Both the position numbers and the translations under genes were made by a program. From Thiococcus pfennigii (lineage in GTDB: Bacteria; Pseudomonadota; Gammaproteobacteria; Chromatiales; Chromatiaceae), in the NCBI RefSeq assembly GCF_016583835.1, contig NZ_NRRW01000003.1, positions 62,001-126,000 on the forward strand: a stretch of 64,000 nucleotides of DNA. The letters are read 5' to 3'. Position 1 is the stretch's first letter, and the number at the start of each line of letters is the position of its first letter. The notes beneath the pieces are model-generated. The model worked only from the letters and a program-made list of their open reading frames with translations. It was not told the DNA's origin and made no database searches. Shown piece by piece: positions 15,170 to 24,429 of this stretch.

Positions 15170-15199
15170 ATTATATGGGTTTGCGGATAAGAGGGTCAA
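15170..15199 (-). promoter_or_regulatory. Sigma70-type promoter of the atp operon
   Basis: On the minus strand the sequence reads TTGACC (15199-15194), an 18-base spacer, then a perfect TATAAT (15175-15170). The -10 element lies about 25 bases before the atpI TTG start and just upstream of its Shine-Dalgarno. This is the best promoter match in the window and suits a constitutively strong operon. It sits in the 82-base gap after parB, so atp transcription need not depend on parAB. Confidence 0.8.
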
Positions 15200-15226
15200 C
15201 GAAGCCGAGGGACTTTTTCGCGCCCA

Positions 15227-16138
15227 TCAACGGATGTGGGCAAGGATCCCGTCGAGTTCATCGAGACTGTTGTAGGCGATCACGACCTTGCCGCGGCCCT
15301 TGCTCCCGCCGAGGATCTGGACCTGGGCGCCGAGCCGGTCGGTCAGGTCGTCCTGGAGACGTCGGATGTCGGGGTCGCTCGGACGACCCGCCGGCGACGG
15401 CTCGGGGGGGGCGCTGCCACCCTCGCCGGCCAACTGGACGCGCCGCACCAGGCGCTCGGTCTCCCGCACCGACAGGCCGCGATCGACGACAGCGCGCGCC
15501 ACGCGGCTCTGCTCGTCCCCGCGCAGGCCGAGCAACGCCCGGGCGTGGCCCATCTCCAGCCGCCCGGCGGCGAGATGGGCCTTGACGTCATCGTTGAGAT
15601 CCAACAGCCGCAGCAGGTTCGTCACCGAGGTGCGGGACTTGCCAAGCGCCTCGGCGACCTGCTGGTGGGTCAGCCCGAACTCCCCGAGCAGGCGCTGCAG
15701 GGCCTCGGCCTCCTCGAGCGGCGTCAGGTCGTCGCGCTGGATGTTCTCGATCAGCCCGATCGCGACCGCCGCCTGCTCGTCGACGTCGCGCACGACGACC
15801 GGGATCTCCCCGAGCCCGGCCTGCTGAGCGGCCCGCCAGCGCCGCTCGCCGGCGATGATCTCGTAACGCCCGGCCTCGATCGGCCGCACGACGATCGGTT
15901 GCAGGACCCCCTGGGCAGCGATCGAGTCGGCGAGCTCGCGCAGGCTGTCCGGGTCGAACGCCCGCCGCGGCTGGTAGCGCCCGCGCTGGATCAGGTCGAC
16001 GGGCAGCCGCGCGACCGCCTCGACCGACCGCTCGGACACCACCTCGGTGCGCGCCAGCGCCACCCCCGCCTGCGCGCCCTGCGCGCCCGCGAGCAAGGCG
16101 TCGAGCCCCCTTCCAAGTCCACGTTTCTTCAATGACAT
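15227..16138 (-). CDS. parB: Chromosome partitioning protein ParB (CTPase/parS-binding)
   Basis: A 303-residue ParB/Spo0J-type clamp that loads at parS and works with ParA in origin segregation. The N-terminus MSLKKRGLGRGLDALL is typical. The CTP-binding boxes are seen as QPIVVRP, GERRWRAA and IENIQRDDLTPLEEA. The helix-turn-helix follows (LTHQQVAEALGKSRTSVTNLLRLL), and the C-terminal dimer domain ends in LDGILAHIR. The start at 16138 was chosen by homology; the frame is open farther upstream into parA. No 16-bp parS palindrome (TGTTTCACGTGAAACA) was found in the window. Confidence 0.97.
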   Translation of the reverse strand: MSLKKRGLGRGLDALLAGAQGAQAGVALARTEVVSERSVEAVARLPVDLIQRGRYQPRRAFDPDSLRELADSIAAQGVLQPIVVRPIEAGRYEIIAGERRWRAAQQAGLGEIPVVVRDVDEQAAVAIGLIENIQRDDLTPLEEAEALQRLLGEFGLTHQQVAEALGKSRTSVTNLLRLLDLNDDVKAHLAAGRLEMGHARALLGLRGDEQSRVARAVVDRGLSVRETERLVRRVQLAGEGGSAPPEPSPAGRPSDPDIRRLQDDLTDRLGAQVQILGGSKGRGKVVIAYNSLDELDGILAHIR

Positions 16139-16197
16139 TCGCTTGGTCGTTTCCAGGTTCGATTCATTCTTCGCGGCGCGGGCGAGCCCCACGGCGC

Positions 16198-16974
16198 TCA
16201 GGCCGCCGCCGGGCGGCGCAGGACTTCGCCGGCGAGCGCCAGGTAGGCGATGGCACCGCGCGAGCTCTTGTCGTAGAGCAACACCGGCAGGCCGTGACTC
16301 GGCGCCTCGGCGAGGCGCACGTTGCGCGGGATGATGGTGCGGTACACCTGCTCGGCGAAGTGACTGATGAGTTGGGTCGAGACCTCGTTCGCCAGGTTGT
16401 TGCGCGGGTCGTGCATCGTGCGCAGGATCCCCTCGATGCGCAGCCCCGGGTTGCGACTCTCGCGTACCTGCTCGATGGTGCCGAGCAGCGCCGAGAGCCC
16501 CTCGAGCGCATAGTACTCGCACTGGATCGGGATCAGCACGCCGTGCGCGGCGACCAGGGCATTGACCGTCAGCATGTTGAGCGAGGGCGGACAGTCGACG
16601 AGGATCAGGTCGTAGTCGTCGCGCACGGCGCCGAGGACATGGCTCAAGCGCCGCTCGCGGTGCGGCGAGTCGAGGAGGCCGACCTCGGCGGCGGTCATGT
16701 CGCCATTGGCCGGGAGCAGGTCGAAGCCCGGCTCCGGCTCGGCGACGCGGCAGCGGCAGTACTCGGCCGGCACATCGCCAAGCAACAGGTCGCAGGTCGA
16801 GTGGGCCAACCCGTATTTGTCGACGCCGCAGCCCATGGTCGCATTGCCCTGCGGGTCCATGTCGACGAGCAGCACGCGCTGGCGCATCGACGCCAGCGAC
16901 GCGGCGAGATTCACCGCGGTGGTGGTCTTGCCGACGCCACCCTTCTGGTTGGCGATGGCGATGATTCGGACCAT
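16198..16974 (-). CDS. parA: Chromosome partitioning ATPase ParA (Soj-like)
   Basis: A 258-residue deviant-Walker ATPase that forms the gradient moving ParB-parS complexes. MVRIIAIANQKGGVGKTTTA carries the deviant Walker A with its signature Lys (residues 11-18). DYDLILVDCPPSL is Walker B. The ATG at 16974 gives the standard short chromosomal Soj form without an N-terminal DNA-binding domain. The order mnmG-rsmG-parA-parB-atp is that commonly found near the replication origin in Proteobacteria. Confidence 0.97.
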   Translation of the reverse strand: MVRIIAIANQKGGVGKTTTAVNLAASLASMRQRVLLVDMDPQGNATMGCGVDKYGLAHSTCDLLLGDVPAEYCRCRVAEPEPGFDLLPANGDMTAAEVGLLDSPHRERRLSHVLGAVRDDYDLILVDCPPSLNMLTVNALVAAHGVLIPIQCEYYALEGLSALLGTIEQVRESRNPGLRIEGILRTMHDPRNNLANEVSTQLISHFAEQVYRTIIPRNVRLAEAPSHGLPVLLYDKSSRGAIAYLALAGEVLRRPAAA

Positions 16975-17124
16975 GGACTGCACCCTTGTGAGACGCCGGT
17001 CACCGACGGCCGCGGACCGAGGCCGACGGGGCGCCCGGGCTCGCAGCGGCGGCACCGCCATTGGCCGTCGCTCGCGCCACGGCACGGGGCGCGCGAGGCG
17101 GCATCTTGCGCGCGTCGGCGCCCA

Positions 17125-17763
17125 TCAACGAAAGCGGATCTCGATCAGGTGCCGATCGCCCTCGAGGAAGGGCACCGCCAGGCGATGGACGATCGGCTCG
17201 TCGTTCGCCAAGGCCGGATCGGCCAGCTCGGCGAGCGGCTCACGCCCCTTCAGGGCCAACAGGCACCCCGGGCGCCGCGCCAGATCGGCCGCCGCGGCGC
17301 GCAGCTCGGCGAGTGAGCCGACCGCGCGCGCGACAATGGTAGCGAATTTTTCCGGTGCCCGGTATGCACCGGCCCGGGCCTGGACGGGCGTCACGTTGGC
17401 CAGCCCGAGCGCGAGGACCGCCTGGCGCACGAAGCGGACCTTCTTGCCGTTGCTGTCCAAGAGCGTGAAGCGCCGCTGCGGCTGAAGGATCGCGAGCGGG
17501 ATGCCGGGCAGGCCGGCCCCGGTACCGAGATCGAGGACCGACTCCCCATCGAGGAAAGGCGCGACCGCCAGGCTGTCGAGCAGGTGGCGCGCGACCATCT
17601 CCAGCGGATCGCGCACCGCGGTCAGGTTGAAGGCCCGATTCCAGCGCGCGAGGAGCTGGAGATAGTCGATCGATGCCCGACGCTGGGCCTCGTCGACGTC
17701 GAGACCCATCGACTCCAGGCCGGCATCGAGGCGCGCGCGCAGGCGGGCGGTCTCGCCATCCAT
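17125..17763 (-). CDS. rsmG: 16S rRNA (guanine527-N7)-methyltransferase
   Basis: A 212-residue SAM-dependent methyltransferase (GidB) that methylates G527 of 16S rRNA in the 530 loop. Motif I VLDLGTGAGLPGIPLAI, LLDSNGKKVRFVRQAV and VARAVGSLAEL are diagnostic. Its ATG overlaps the mnmG stop (TGATG), so translation is coupled. parA follows after 150 bases. Confidence 0.97.
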   Translation of the reverse strand: MDGETARLRARLDAGLESMGLDVDEAQRRASIDYLQLLARWNRAFNLTAVRDPLEMVARHLLDSLAVAPFLDGESVLDLGTGAGLPGIPLAILQPQRRFTLLDSNGKKVRFVRQAVLALGLANVTPVQARAGAYRAPEKFATIVARAVGSLAELRAAAADLARRPGCLLALKGREPLAELADPALANDEPIVHRLAVPFLEGDRHLIEIRFR

Positions 17764-19637
17764 CAGCCGGCGCGCCGCTTCAGATGGATCAGGAGCAGCG
17801 AGACCGCGGCCGGCGTCATGCCTGGGATCCGCGAGGCCTGCCCGAGCGTCGCCGGGCGCAACCGCACGAGCTTCTCGCGCACCTCGGTGGAGAGACCGCG
17901 GACCTCTGCGTAGTCGAGCCCCTCGGGCAAGACCTGCTCCTCCTGGGCGCGCTGGCGCTCGATCTCATCGCGTTGGCGCTCGATGTAGCCGGCGTACTTG
18001 CACTGGATCGCGACCTGCTCGGCGACGCTCGGGTCGGCCACGGGCGGACCGAGACCCGGCAGCGCGACGAGCTCGGCGTAGCCCACCTGAGGGCGGGCGA
18101 GCAGGTCGAGGGCGCGGGTCTCGCGGCGCAGCGCATCGCCGAGGACGGCCTGCTCGGCCGCGGGCGGCAGCATACCGGGGCGCACCCAGACGTCGCGCAA
18201 CCGCTCGCGCTCGCGCGCGATCGCCTCGCGCTTGGTCTCGAAGGCCCGCCACTGGCCCTCGCCGACGAGCCCGAGGCGCCGGCCGATCTCGGTCAGGCGC
18301 AGATCGGCATTGTCCTCGCGCAGCAACAGGCGATACTCGGCACGGCTCGTGAACATCCGGTAGGGCTCGTTGGTGCCGCGCGTGATCAGGTCATCGACGA
18401 GGACGCCGAGATAGGCCTCGTCGCGCCGCGGCCACCAAGGCTCTAGCCCCCGGGCCTGACGCGCCGCGTTGAGGCCGGCGAGGAGCCCCTGGGCGGCCGC
18501 CTCCTCGTAACCGGTGGTGCCGTTGATCTGCCCGGCGAAGAAGAGCCCGGCGACGAAGCGGGTCTCCAGCGAGGCCGCGAGGTCGCGCGGGTCGAAGAAG
18601 TCGTACTCGATCGCATAGCCGGGCCGGGTGATATGGGCTGCCTCGAAGCCCGCGATCGACCGCACGAGCTGGTACTGGACGTCGAACGGCAGGCTCGTCG
18701 AGATCCCGTTCGGGTAGACCTCGGTCGTCTGAAGCCCCTCGGGCTCGACGAAGATCTGGTGCGAGCCCTTGTCGGCGAAGCGCACCACCTTGTCCTCGAT
18801 CGACGGGCAGTAGCGCGGCCCGACCCCGCCGATGACGCCGGTGAAGAGCGGCGAACGGGACAGGCCGCCCTGGATGATCTCGTGGGTGCGGGCATTGGTG
18901 TGGGCGATGTGGCAGCAGACCTGCCGCGGGTGATCCTCGGGCCGCCCGAGAAACGAGAAGACGGGCACCGGCTCATCGCCCGGCTGCGCCTCCAGGCGCG
19001 CGTAGTCGATCGTGCGCCCGTCGATGCGCGGCGGGGTCCCGGTCTTCAGCCGCTCGACGCGGAACGGCCCCTCGCGCAGCCGGCGGGCCAGCGCGTTGGC
19101 GGGTGGATCGCCGAAGCGCCCGCCTTCATAATTGGCCAGGCCGATGTGGATGCGCCCGCCGAGGAAGGTCCCGACGGTCAGCACCAGGGTACTGCCACGG
19201 AACAGGAGCCCCATCTGGGTCATGACGCCCGTGACGCGCCCGCCCTCGATCAGGAGATCGTCGACCGCCTGCTGGAAGAGGTCCAGGCCCTCCTGGCGCT
19301 CGAGCGTCGTGCGCACGGCGGCACGGTACAGGACCCGATCGGCCTGGGCGCGGGTCGCCCGCACGGCCGGCCCCTTGCGCGCGTTGAGGACCCGGAACTG
19401 AATGCCGGCACGATCGGCGGCCCGCGCCATCAGGCCGCCGAGGGCGTCGATCTCCTTGACCAGATGACCCTTGCCGATGCCGCCGATGGCCGGATTGCAG
19501 CTCATCTGGCCGAGCGTCTCGATGTTGTGGGTCAGAAGCAGCGTGCGCGCGCCACAGCGCGCCGCCGCCAGCGCCGCCTCGGTGCCCGCGTGACCGCCAC
19601 CGACGACGATGACGTCATAGTGCCCTTCTGCCTGCAT
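17763..19637 (-). CDS. mnmG: tRNA uridine-5-carboxymethylaminomethyl synthesis enzyme MnmG
   Basis: A 624-residue FAD enzyme (GidA) that with MnmE installs the cmnm5 group on wobble U34 of several tRNAs. The dinucleotide fold [18 protein letters not shown] is at residues 13-30, with [23 protein letters not shown] following. The CysPro/Cys region and the C-terminal domain ([17 protein letters not shown]) are intact. Length agrees with E. coli MnmG (629). It heads the leftward block and is divergent from the MoxR gene, 89 bases away. mnmE, the usual neighbour, is not next to it here. Confidence 0.98.
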   Translation of the reverse strand: MQAEGHYDVIVVGGGHAGTEAALAAARCGARTLLLTHNIETLGQMSCNPAIGGIGKGHLVKEIDALGGLMARAADRAGIQFRVLNARKGPAVRATRAQADRVLYRAAVRTTLERQEGLDLFQQAVDDLLIEGGRVTGVMTQMGLLFRGSTLVLTVGTFLGGRIHIGLANYEGGRFGDPPANALARRLREGPFRVERLKTGTPPRIDGRTIDYARLEAQPGDEPVPVFSFLGRPEDHPRQVCCHIAHTNARTHEIIQGGLSRSPLFTGVIGGVGPRYCPSIEDKVVRFADKGSHQIFVEPEGLQTTEVYPNGISTSLPFDVQYQLVRSIAGFEAAHITRPGYAIEYDFFDPRDLAASLETRFVAGLFFAGQINGTTGYEEAAAQGLLAGLNAARQARGLEPWWPRRDEAYLGVLVDDLITRGTNEPYRMFTSRAEYRLLLREDNADLRLTEIGRRLGLVGEGQWRAFETKREAIARERERLRDVWVRPGMLPPAAEQAVLGDALRRETRALDLLARPQVGYAELVALPGLGPPVADPSVAEQVAIQCKYAGYIERQRDEIERQRAQEEQVLPEGLDYAEVRGLSTEVREKLVRLRPATLGQASRIPGMTPAAVSLLLIHLKRRAG

Positions 19638-19726
19638 GGAGTGACCCGAATGCGATCGAGAACCCGCGATTTTAGCGCAAACGCACCGCCCGCGGGCCGA
19701 CTTGGGATACCACGGGGGCGGAATCC

Positions 19727-20686
19727 ATGACCGGCGCGGCCCAACGATCCAGTCGCCTGCGCGACGATCAGGCCACGCAACTGGCCGGCGTCCTCGATGC
19801 CGCCGGGGGCATCATCCTCGGCAAGACCCGCGAGCTGCGCCTGGCCCTCGCCTGCCTGCTCGCCCGAGGCCACCTGTTGATCGAGGACGTGCCCGGGGTC
19901 GGCAAGACGACGCTCGCGCGCCTGCTCGCGCGACTCCTCGGGCTGCGCGACGCGCGGATCCAGTTCACGAGCGACATGCTGCCGGCCGACATCGTCGGCG
20001 TCTCGATCTACGACCGCGGCGAGGAGCGCTTCCGTTTCCATCCCGGGCCGGTCTTCGCCCAGGTCGTCCTGGCCGACGAGATCAACCGGGCGACGCCGAA
20101 GGCCCAGAGCGCCCTGCTCGAGGCGATGGAGGAGCGCCAGGTCACGGTCGAGGGCGAGACCCGACCGCTGCCGCAACCCTTCTTCGTCATCGCCACCCAG
20201 AACCCGGCCTATCAGGTCGGCACCTTTCCGCTGCCCGAGTCGCAGCTCGACCGCTTCCTGATGCGCATCGCCCTCGGTTATCCGCCGCCGGCCCAGGAGA
20301 AGGAGCTCCTCGCCGGCGAGGACCGCCGGGCGCTCGTCGCCCGCCAGGCGCCGCTCCTCGCGGTCGCCGACCTGCTGGCCCTGCAGGAGGCGGTCGAGCG
20401 CGTCCACGCGGCCGCGCCGATCATCGACTACTGCCACGAGATCCTCCAGTTCACGCGCCGCAGCGGTCACTTCGCGCACGGCTTGTCGCCGCGCGCCGGC
20501 CTCGGCCTGCTGCGCAGCGCCCGGGCCTGGGCGCTGCTCGACGCGCGCGACTTCGTCCTCCCGGAAGACGTCCAGGCCGTCCTCGCCCCCTGCGTCGCGC
20601 ACCGCCTCGGCGACGGCAATGGCCTCGGCCGGACCGACCACCAGGCGATCGCCGACCTGATCCTCGACGGCGTACCCGTCCCCTGA
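19727..20686 (+). CDS. MoxR-family AAA+ ATPase
   Basis: A 319-residue MoxR-type ATPase, thought to act as a chaperone for assembly or activation of partner proteins. Walker [14 protein letters not shown] (GVGKT at 57-61), Walker [24 protein letters not shown], sensor 1 FVIATQNP and the C-terminal lid ([18 protein letters not shown]) are clear. MoxR genes usually precede DUF58 and VWA-domain genes. Here the next gene (corA) is convergent 15 bases away and no DUF58/VWA gene is present, so the partner is unknown or encoded elsewhere. Confidence 0.93.
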   Translation: MTGAAQRSSRLRDDQATQLAGVLDAAGGIILGKTRELRLALACLLARGHLLIEDVPGVGKTTLARLLARLLGLRDARIQFTSDMLPADIVGVSIYDRGEERFRFHPGPVFAQVVLADEINRATPKAQSALLEAMEERQVTVEGETRPLPQPFFVIATQNPAYQVGTFPLPESQLDRFLMRIALGYPPPAQEKELLAGEDRRALVARQAPLLAVADLLALQEAVERVHAAAPIIDYCHEILQFTRRSGHFAHGLSPRAGLGLLRSARAWALLDARDFVLPEDVQAVLAPCVAHRLGDGNGLGRTDHQAIADLILDGVPVP

Positions 20687-20701
20687 CGGCTGCCCGCTGG
20701 C

Positions 20702-21922
20702 CTACAACCAGCCCCCACGCCGGAAGCGCCACAACATCAACCCGGCGATACCGAGGCAGCCCCCCCAGAAGATCGGATAGGAGTAGCGCCAGCCGTTCTC
20801 CGGGATCGGCATATTCATGCCGTAGACGCCGGCGAGGAAGGTCAGCGGGATGAAGATGGTCCCGATCACGGTCAGCACCTTCATGATCTCGTTGGTCCGG
20901 TTCGAGATCACCGAGACCTGTGTCTCGGCCACCGCCGAGGCGATCTCGCGGTAGGTCTCGATCAGGTCGATGGCCTGGACGCACTGGTCGTAGAGGTCGC
21001 GGAAATAGGTCTGGGTGGTCTCGGAGAGGCACTCGTGGCGCTCGCGCTGGAGCTCCCCGACGAGTTCGCGCATCGGCCAGGCGACCCGCCGGATCGCGAC
21101 CAGGTCGCGCTTGATCCGGTGGATCGCCGGCAGGCCCTGGGGGTCGGGGCGCGTGAGGACCTCCTCCTCGACGACCTCCAGCCGCCCGGAGACCTCGTCG
21201 AGGACCGGAAACAGCCGGTCGACGATGGCATCGAGCAGGGCGTAGAGGAGAAAACTCGCGTCGTTGCCGCGCAGCCGCGAGCGCGGCGCCTGGAGGCGGT
21301 GGCGCACCCCGTCGATCGCCGGGTTCGCGACCTGCTCGAAGCTCAACAGCGTGTTGCGCCCGAGGAAGAGGTTCAGCTGCTCGGCGTGCAGGGTGCCCTC
21401 CCGCGGCCGCACCCGGCCGGCGACGACGAACAACCGCCCCGGCAACTCATCGACGCCAGGGAAGTCGTCGAGCTTGGGCCGATGGGCGCCATCGAGCATG
21501 TCCTCGATCGCCAGCGGGTGCAGCTGGTACTTCTCGGCCAGCGCGCGGATGACGCCCCGATCCTGGAGTCCCTCGACATGGATCCAGCGCACCCGCGACC
21601 AGGGGGGCCGATGCACGGCGACGAAGGCCGCGATGTCGGCGACCTCCTGGACCTCGATGCGCTCCGGGCAATAGTCGGTGCAGACCACGCGGGCCGCGGC
21701 CGCCCCGGGCTCGTGGGTCAGCTCATGGTACTCGATCCCGGCCGGCGTCCCGGGCGGTCGGCGACGCAGGCGCGGGACCGCCGGCAGGCGCACCCGCCGA
21801 GGACGCCCGTCTCGGCCGTGCTCATCCGCCCTGAGCGGCTGCCCAGCCAGACTATCAGGCGGCTTCGCCTGGCCATCCACCCGCGCGGATGGACCCGTCG
21901 TCGTTTCGGAAGACCCGCTCAT
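20702..21922 (-). CDS. corA: CorA family Mg2+/Co2+ channel
   Basis: A 406-residue CorA-type divalent-cation channel. The signature YGMNMPIPE follows the first of two C-terminal membrane helices (TVIGTIFIPLTFLAGV and YPIFWGGCLGIAGLMLW). The cytoplasmic domain shows long helices including DEVSGRLEVVEEEVL. The N-terminus has about 80 extra low-complexity, Pro/Arg-rich residues relative to E. coli CorA (316). The ATG at 21922 is used; a TTG two codons upstream is also possible, and a shorter start cannot be excluded. Mg2+ uptake is relevant to chlorophyll synthesis, but that link is inference only. Confidence 0.92.
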   Translation of the reverse strand: MSGSSETTTGPSARVDGQAKPPDSLAGQPLRADEHGRDGRPRRVRLPAVPRLRRRPPGTPAGIEYHELTHEPGAAAARVVCTDYCPERIEVQEVADIAAFVAVHRPPWSRVRWIHVEGLQDRGVIRALAEKYQLHPLAIEDMLDGAHRPKLDDFPGVDELPGRLFVVAGRVRPREGTLHAEQLNLFLGRNTLLSFEQVANPAIDGVRHRLQAPRSRLRGNDASFLLYALLDAIVDRLFPVLDEVSGRLEVVEEEVLTRPDPQGLPAIHRIKRDLVAIRRVAWPMRELVGELQRERHECLSETTQTYFRDLYDQCVQAIDLIETYREIASAVAETQVSVISNRTNEIMKVLTVIGTIFIPLTFLAGVYGMNMPIPENGWRYSYPIFWGGCLGIAGLMLWRFRRGGWL

Positions 21923-22014
21923 GGGCAATCAAAGGCTCATCTTGCGTTCTTGGACACTGATTCGGATTGGCGCCGATCTCGTCGATCGGGCCCCCACGCG
22001 TCGTGCGGGCCTCC

Positions 22015-22620
22015 CTACAAGGCCCCATGGTCGACGAGGAGCCGGTGCAGGACCTCGGCGAGACGGCGATAGCCTGCCGCGTTCGGATGGACCTGATCGG
22101 CCTTGAGCGCCGGATCGGCCAGGATATCGGCCAGCGCACCTCCCTCGAGCGGCACATCGAGCTCGTCGGCCAGTTCCCGATACAGCGGATGGACGGAGAG
22201 AAAGATGCCAGGCCGCGGGACGCCGAGCAGGACCACGGCGACGCCCCCGTCGCGCGCGAGTCGAATCATCTCGCGCAGGTTGGCCTGCGTGCGAGTCGGG
22301 TCACGGCGGCGCAGCAGGTCGTTGCCGCCATGCCCGAGGATCACCAGATCCGGCGCCACCGCATCGAGCACCGCCGGCAGCCGCGCCAGCGCCGCATCGC
22401 TCTCCTCGCCGGGCACCCCGGCATTGACCACGGCCCGCCCGCTCAGCTCCGCGAGCACCTCCGGATAGCCGCCACCGCGCCTGGCGCCCGTCCCTCGCGT
22501 CAGGCTGTCGCCGAAGGCCAGGATCACCGCGTCGCCGGATAGGGCCGGCAACGGCTGGGGCCGGTCGCAGGCGAGCAGCATCGACGACAGGCACAACACC
22601 AGCAGACACCGGATCATCAT
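22015..22620 (-). CDS. SGNH/GDSL-type lipoprotein esterase (TesA-like)
   Basis: A 201-residue exported esterase or lysophospholipase of the TesA/arylesterase group. The N-terminus has a lipoprotein signal (MIRCLLVLCLSSMLLAC), with the lipobox Cys near residue 18-19. Block I is FGDSLTRG (catalytic Ser), block III is GHGGNDLL (Asn), and block V is DQVHPNAAGY (Asp and His). Two tandem ATGs at 22620 and 22617 are equally good starts. E. coli TesA is a periplasmic protein without a lipid anchor, so membrane anchoring is a difference to note. The substrate is unknown. Confidence 0.9.
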   Translation of the reverse strand: MMIRCLLVLCLSSMLLACDRPQPLPALSGDAVILAFGDSLTRGTGARRGGGYPEVLAELSGRAVVNAGVPGEESDAALARLPAVLDAVAPDLVILGHGGNDLLRRRDPTRTQANLREMIRLARDGGVAVVLLGVPRPGIFLSVHPLYRELADELDVPLEGGALADILADPALKADQVHPNAAGYRRLAEVLHRLLVDHGAL

Positions 22621-23815
22621 GGACGGACCGCCGACCCACGGAGCCCTAGCGCGAGCCAGACCTGGCGCAATCCTTCCATCAGAGACAGCGTGGAACCAAG
22701 AGAGCACGGCCGGACGGGGGTCAGGGTGTGCCCTGGAGGGCGGCGCGCCCCTTACCAAAGTAGGTCAGCCGCGCCAGAGCGAAAACTCGAATACTACTCC
22801 TAGAAATCGCCCTCGAGCACTTCGCGATCGCCTCGAATCGCGGCAATCGCGGAGACTCTTCCCAAGAGCCGGGATCACCCTCCCGGGTGATCGCCGCCCC
22901 GGCCGCCTCCCGAGGGCACCTTGAGGCTCTCAACCTAGCAACGGCAGCTGACCGCTTCATCATGGAATCTAGTCGTTGAAATCGCGAAGAGGCTTTGCAT
23001 GAGTCCTGCTCACCCGCGCGGTGAAGACCGCTCCGGCGCCCGATGCACGTCGCGCGCGGCACACTTCGGGCACCGTCCAACTGCCCCTTCTCGGTTCAAG
23101 GTGCCCTCGAGCGATCCATCGCTTCCCCCGTGCGGGAGGCCATCGACAGACCTCTACCGTGCAACAGCTCGTTTCATCGTTCGGGGTGCCGCCGCACCTG
23201 CATCCTCGTTAGGCTGAACGCATCGCTCGCAGCGACCCCGGTTCCGGGAACTCGCCGAGTCCTGCCAACTCGATCACAGTGCCGCGATCCGAGACCCTGC
23301 CCGCCGCGTGGAATTCCGTTGGCCAACACGCGAGTCAGCGTATAATCGACGCCGTCGTGCTGATGATTATCGGTCTCATCGATGGGCCAGAGATCCCTCC
23401 CCGAGGACCTCGAAGCACCGCCGCCCCGGCGTTTCTTCGAGGCGCCATCCCGTCGCACCGACCGTTCGCAGCCGAATCCGGGCACACCTGTCCCGCTCTC
23501 ATCGCTCAACCGCGTTCCCGTGGAGCCTTGGCCGCGATGGCACCGCGAACTCCCTCCGAACGCCCTTACAAGAACAGGCGGCAAACGCTCCGGCGCCGAA
23601 TCGCGAGGTCGAATGAGACCCTACCATCGACGGCGTCGGCGCGGAACCCGCAGCAGAGGGCAAGTCGTTCCGACACCGGCCCGGCTTGCACGTCGATCCG
23701 CAGCGGCACGATATACCCGCCGGCGGCCCCCTGCTCTGGAGGAATGGATACCGGTCGCATCGGCTCACGACGGCCGATGCGTTGGTGATTCCTTAACTTG
23801 ACATCTGGCTTTCTT
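22621..23815. other. 1.2-kb region without a recognisable gene
   Basis: Every open frame in this stretch is short, Arg/Pro/Ser-rich and unlike any family I know, on both strands. Seen here: a hairpin GATCACCC/GGGTGATC at 22873-22892 (8-bp stem, 4-base loop); a promoter-like pair TTGGCC (23319) and TATAAT (23341-23346) with 16-base spacing, pointing rightward; and a TTGACA at 23798. GC content appears lower than in neighbouring genes. It could be a decayed gene region or hold a small RNA. No transposase remnant was recognised. Confidence 0.5.
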
Positions 23816-24397
23816 ATGGCGCACTCATCGTCGCAAGGCGTGAAAAGATTCTTCACTCGTTGGCTGTCGGGCTCGTCTCGAAGTCAAGCCCACTACAGCT
23901 ACACCCAGCACCTCAAGAGGACATACGGCGACCTCGGCGCCTATTCGGACATCCAGACCCTGGCGGCGCAACGCACGCCGCATCCGACCCGCCACGAGAT
24001 CCGCTGCCACCCCGACCTCCCCTTCGGCTGCTCGCTCGGCGCCCTGATCAAGCGATTCGGCACGCCGCAGCATCGCGTCCCGAGGCCCAACGACCTGACC
24101 GACGCAATCGCCGCCTACCGCCAGCAATGGTCGGGCCACAAGGTCAAGAGCGAGTTCCATTTTTCCGCGGACGGGCTCTTCTATTTCAATCAGTCCTTCC
24201 CCTACCTCTCGCATGGCGAGCGCGAGACCGTCGCCCGGTACTTCATCGGCAACTACTGCGGCGAGGAACAGGTCGATCTGGATGAGGAGAAGCTCGCCGA
24301 CGACAAGGGGCACGAGATCATCTTCACACGAGACGTGGTCTTCTCGATCCACTACCTCGACCGGCAGAGCCCCGCCCTCGCGGGCGAATCGGGCTGA
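23816..24397 (+). CDS. Hypothetical protein
   Basis: A 193-residue protein that I do not recognise. It looks truly coding: the composition is balanced, with central charged/aromatic stretches such as HFSADGLFYFNQSFPYLSHG and VARYFIGNYCGEEQVDLDEE. No signal peptide or membrane segment is evident, so it is probably cytoplasmic. The N-terminal 25 residues are Ser/His-rich and basic. ATG 23816 was chosen over an in-frame TTG at 23798. It stands alone between a 1.2-kb empty region and the convergent SLC13 gene. A TATAAT promoter-like box lies about 470 bases upstream. Confidence 0.65.
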   Translation: MAHSSSQGVKRFFTRWLSGSSRSQAHYSYTQHLKRTYGDLGAYSDIQTLAAQRTPHPTRHEIRCHPDLPFGCSLGALIKRFGTPQHRVPRPNDLTDAIAAYRQQWSGHKVKSEFHFSADGLFYFNQSFPYLSHGERETVARYFIGNYCGEEQVDLDEEKLADDKGHEIIFTRDVVFSIHYLDRQSPALAGESG

Positions 24398-24429
24398 TCT
24401 GAACCCCCGAGTACGGGCGTCGACGGCTA

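Noticed and set aside
15145-16197. parS site near parAB
   Set aside because: No TGTTTCACGTGAAACA-like 16-mer was found here or elsewhere in the window.
19638-19726. Replication origin next to mnmG
   Set aside because: Only 89 bases separate mnmG from the MoxR gene, with no DnaA boxes or AT-rich unwinding region.
23279-23801. Overlapping 139- and 169-codon plus-strand frames in the empty region
   Set aside because: Both are Arg/Pro/Ser-rich, compete with each other and with minus-strand frames, and show no domain or good start.
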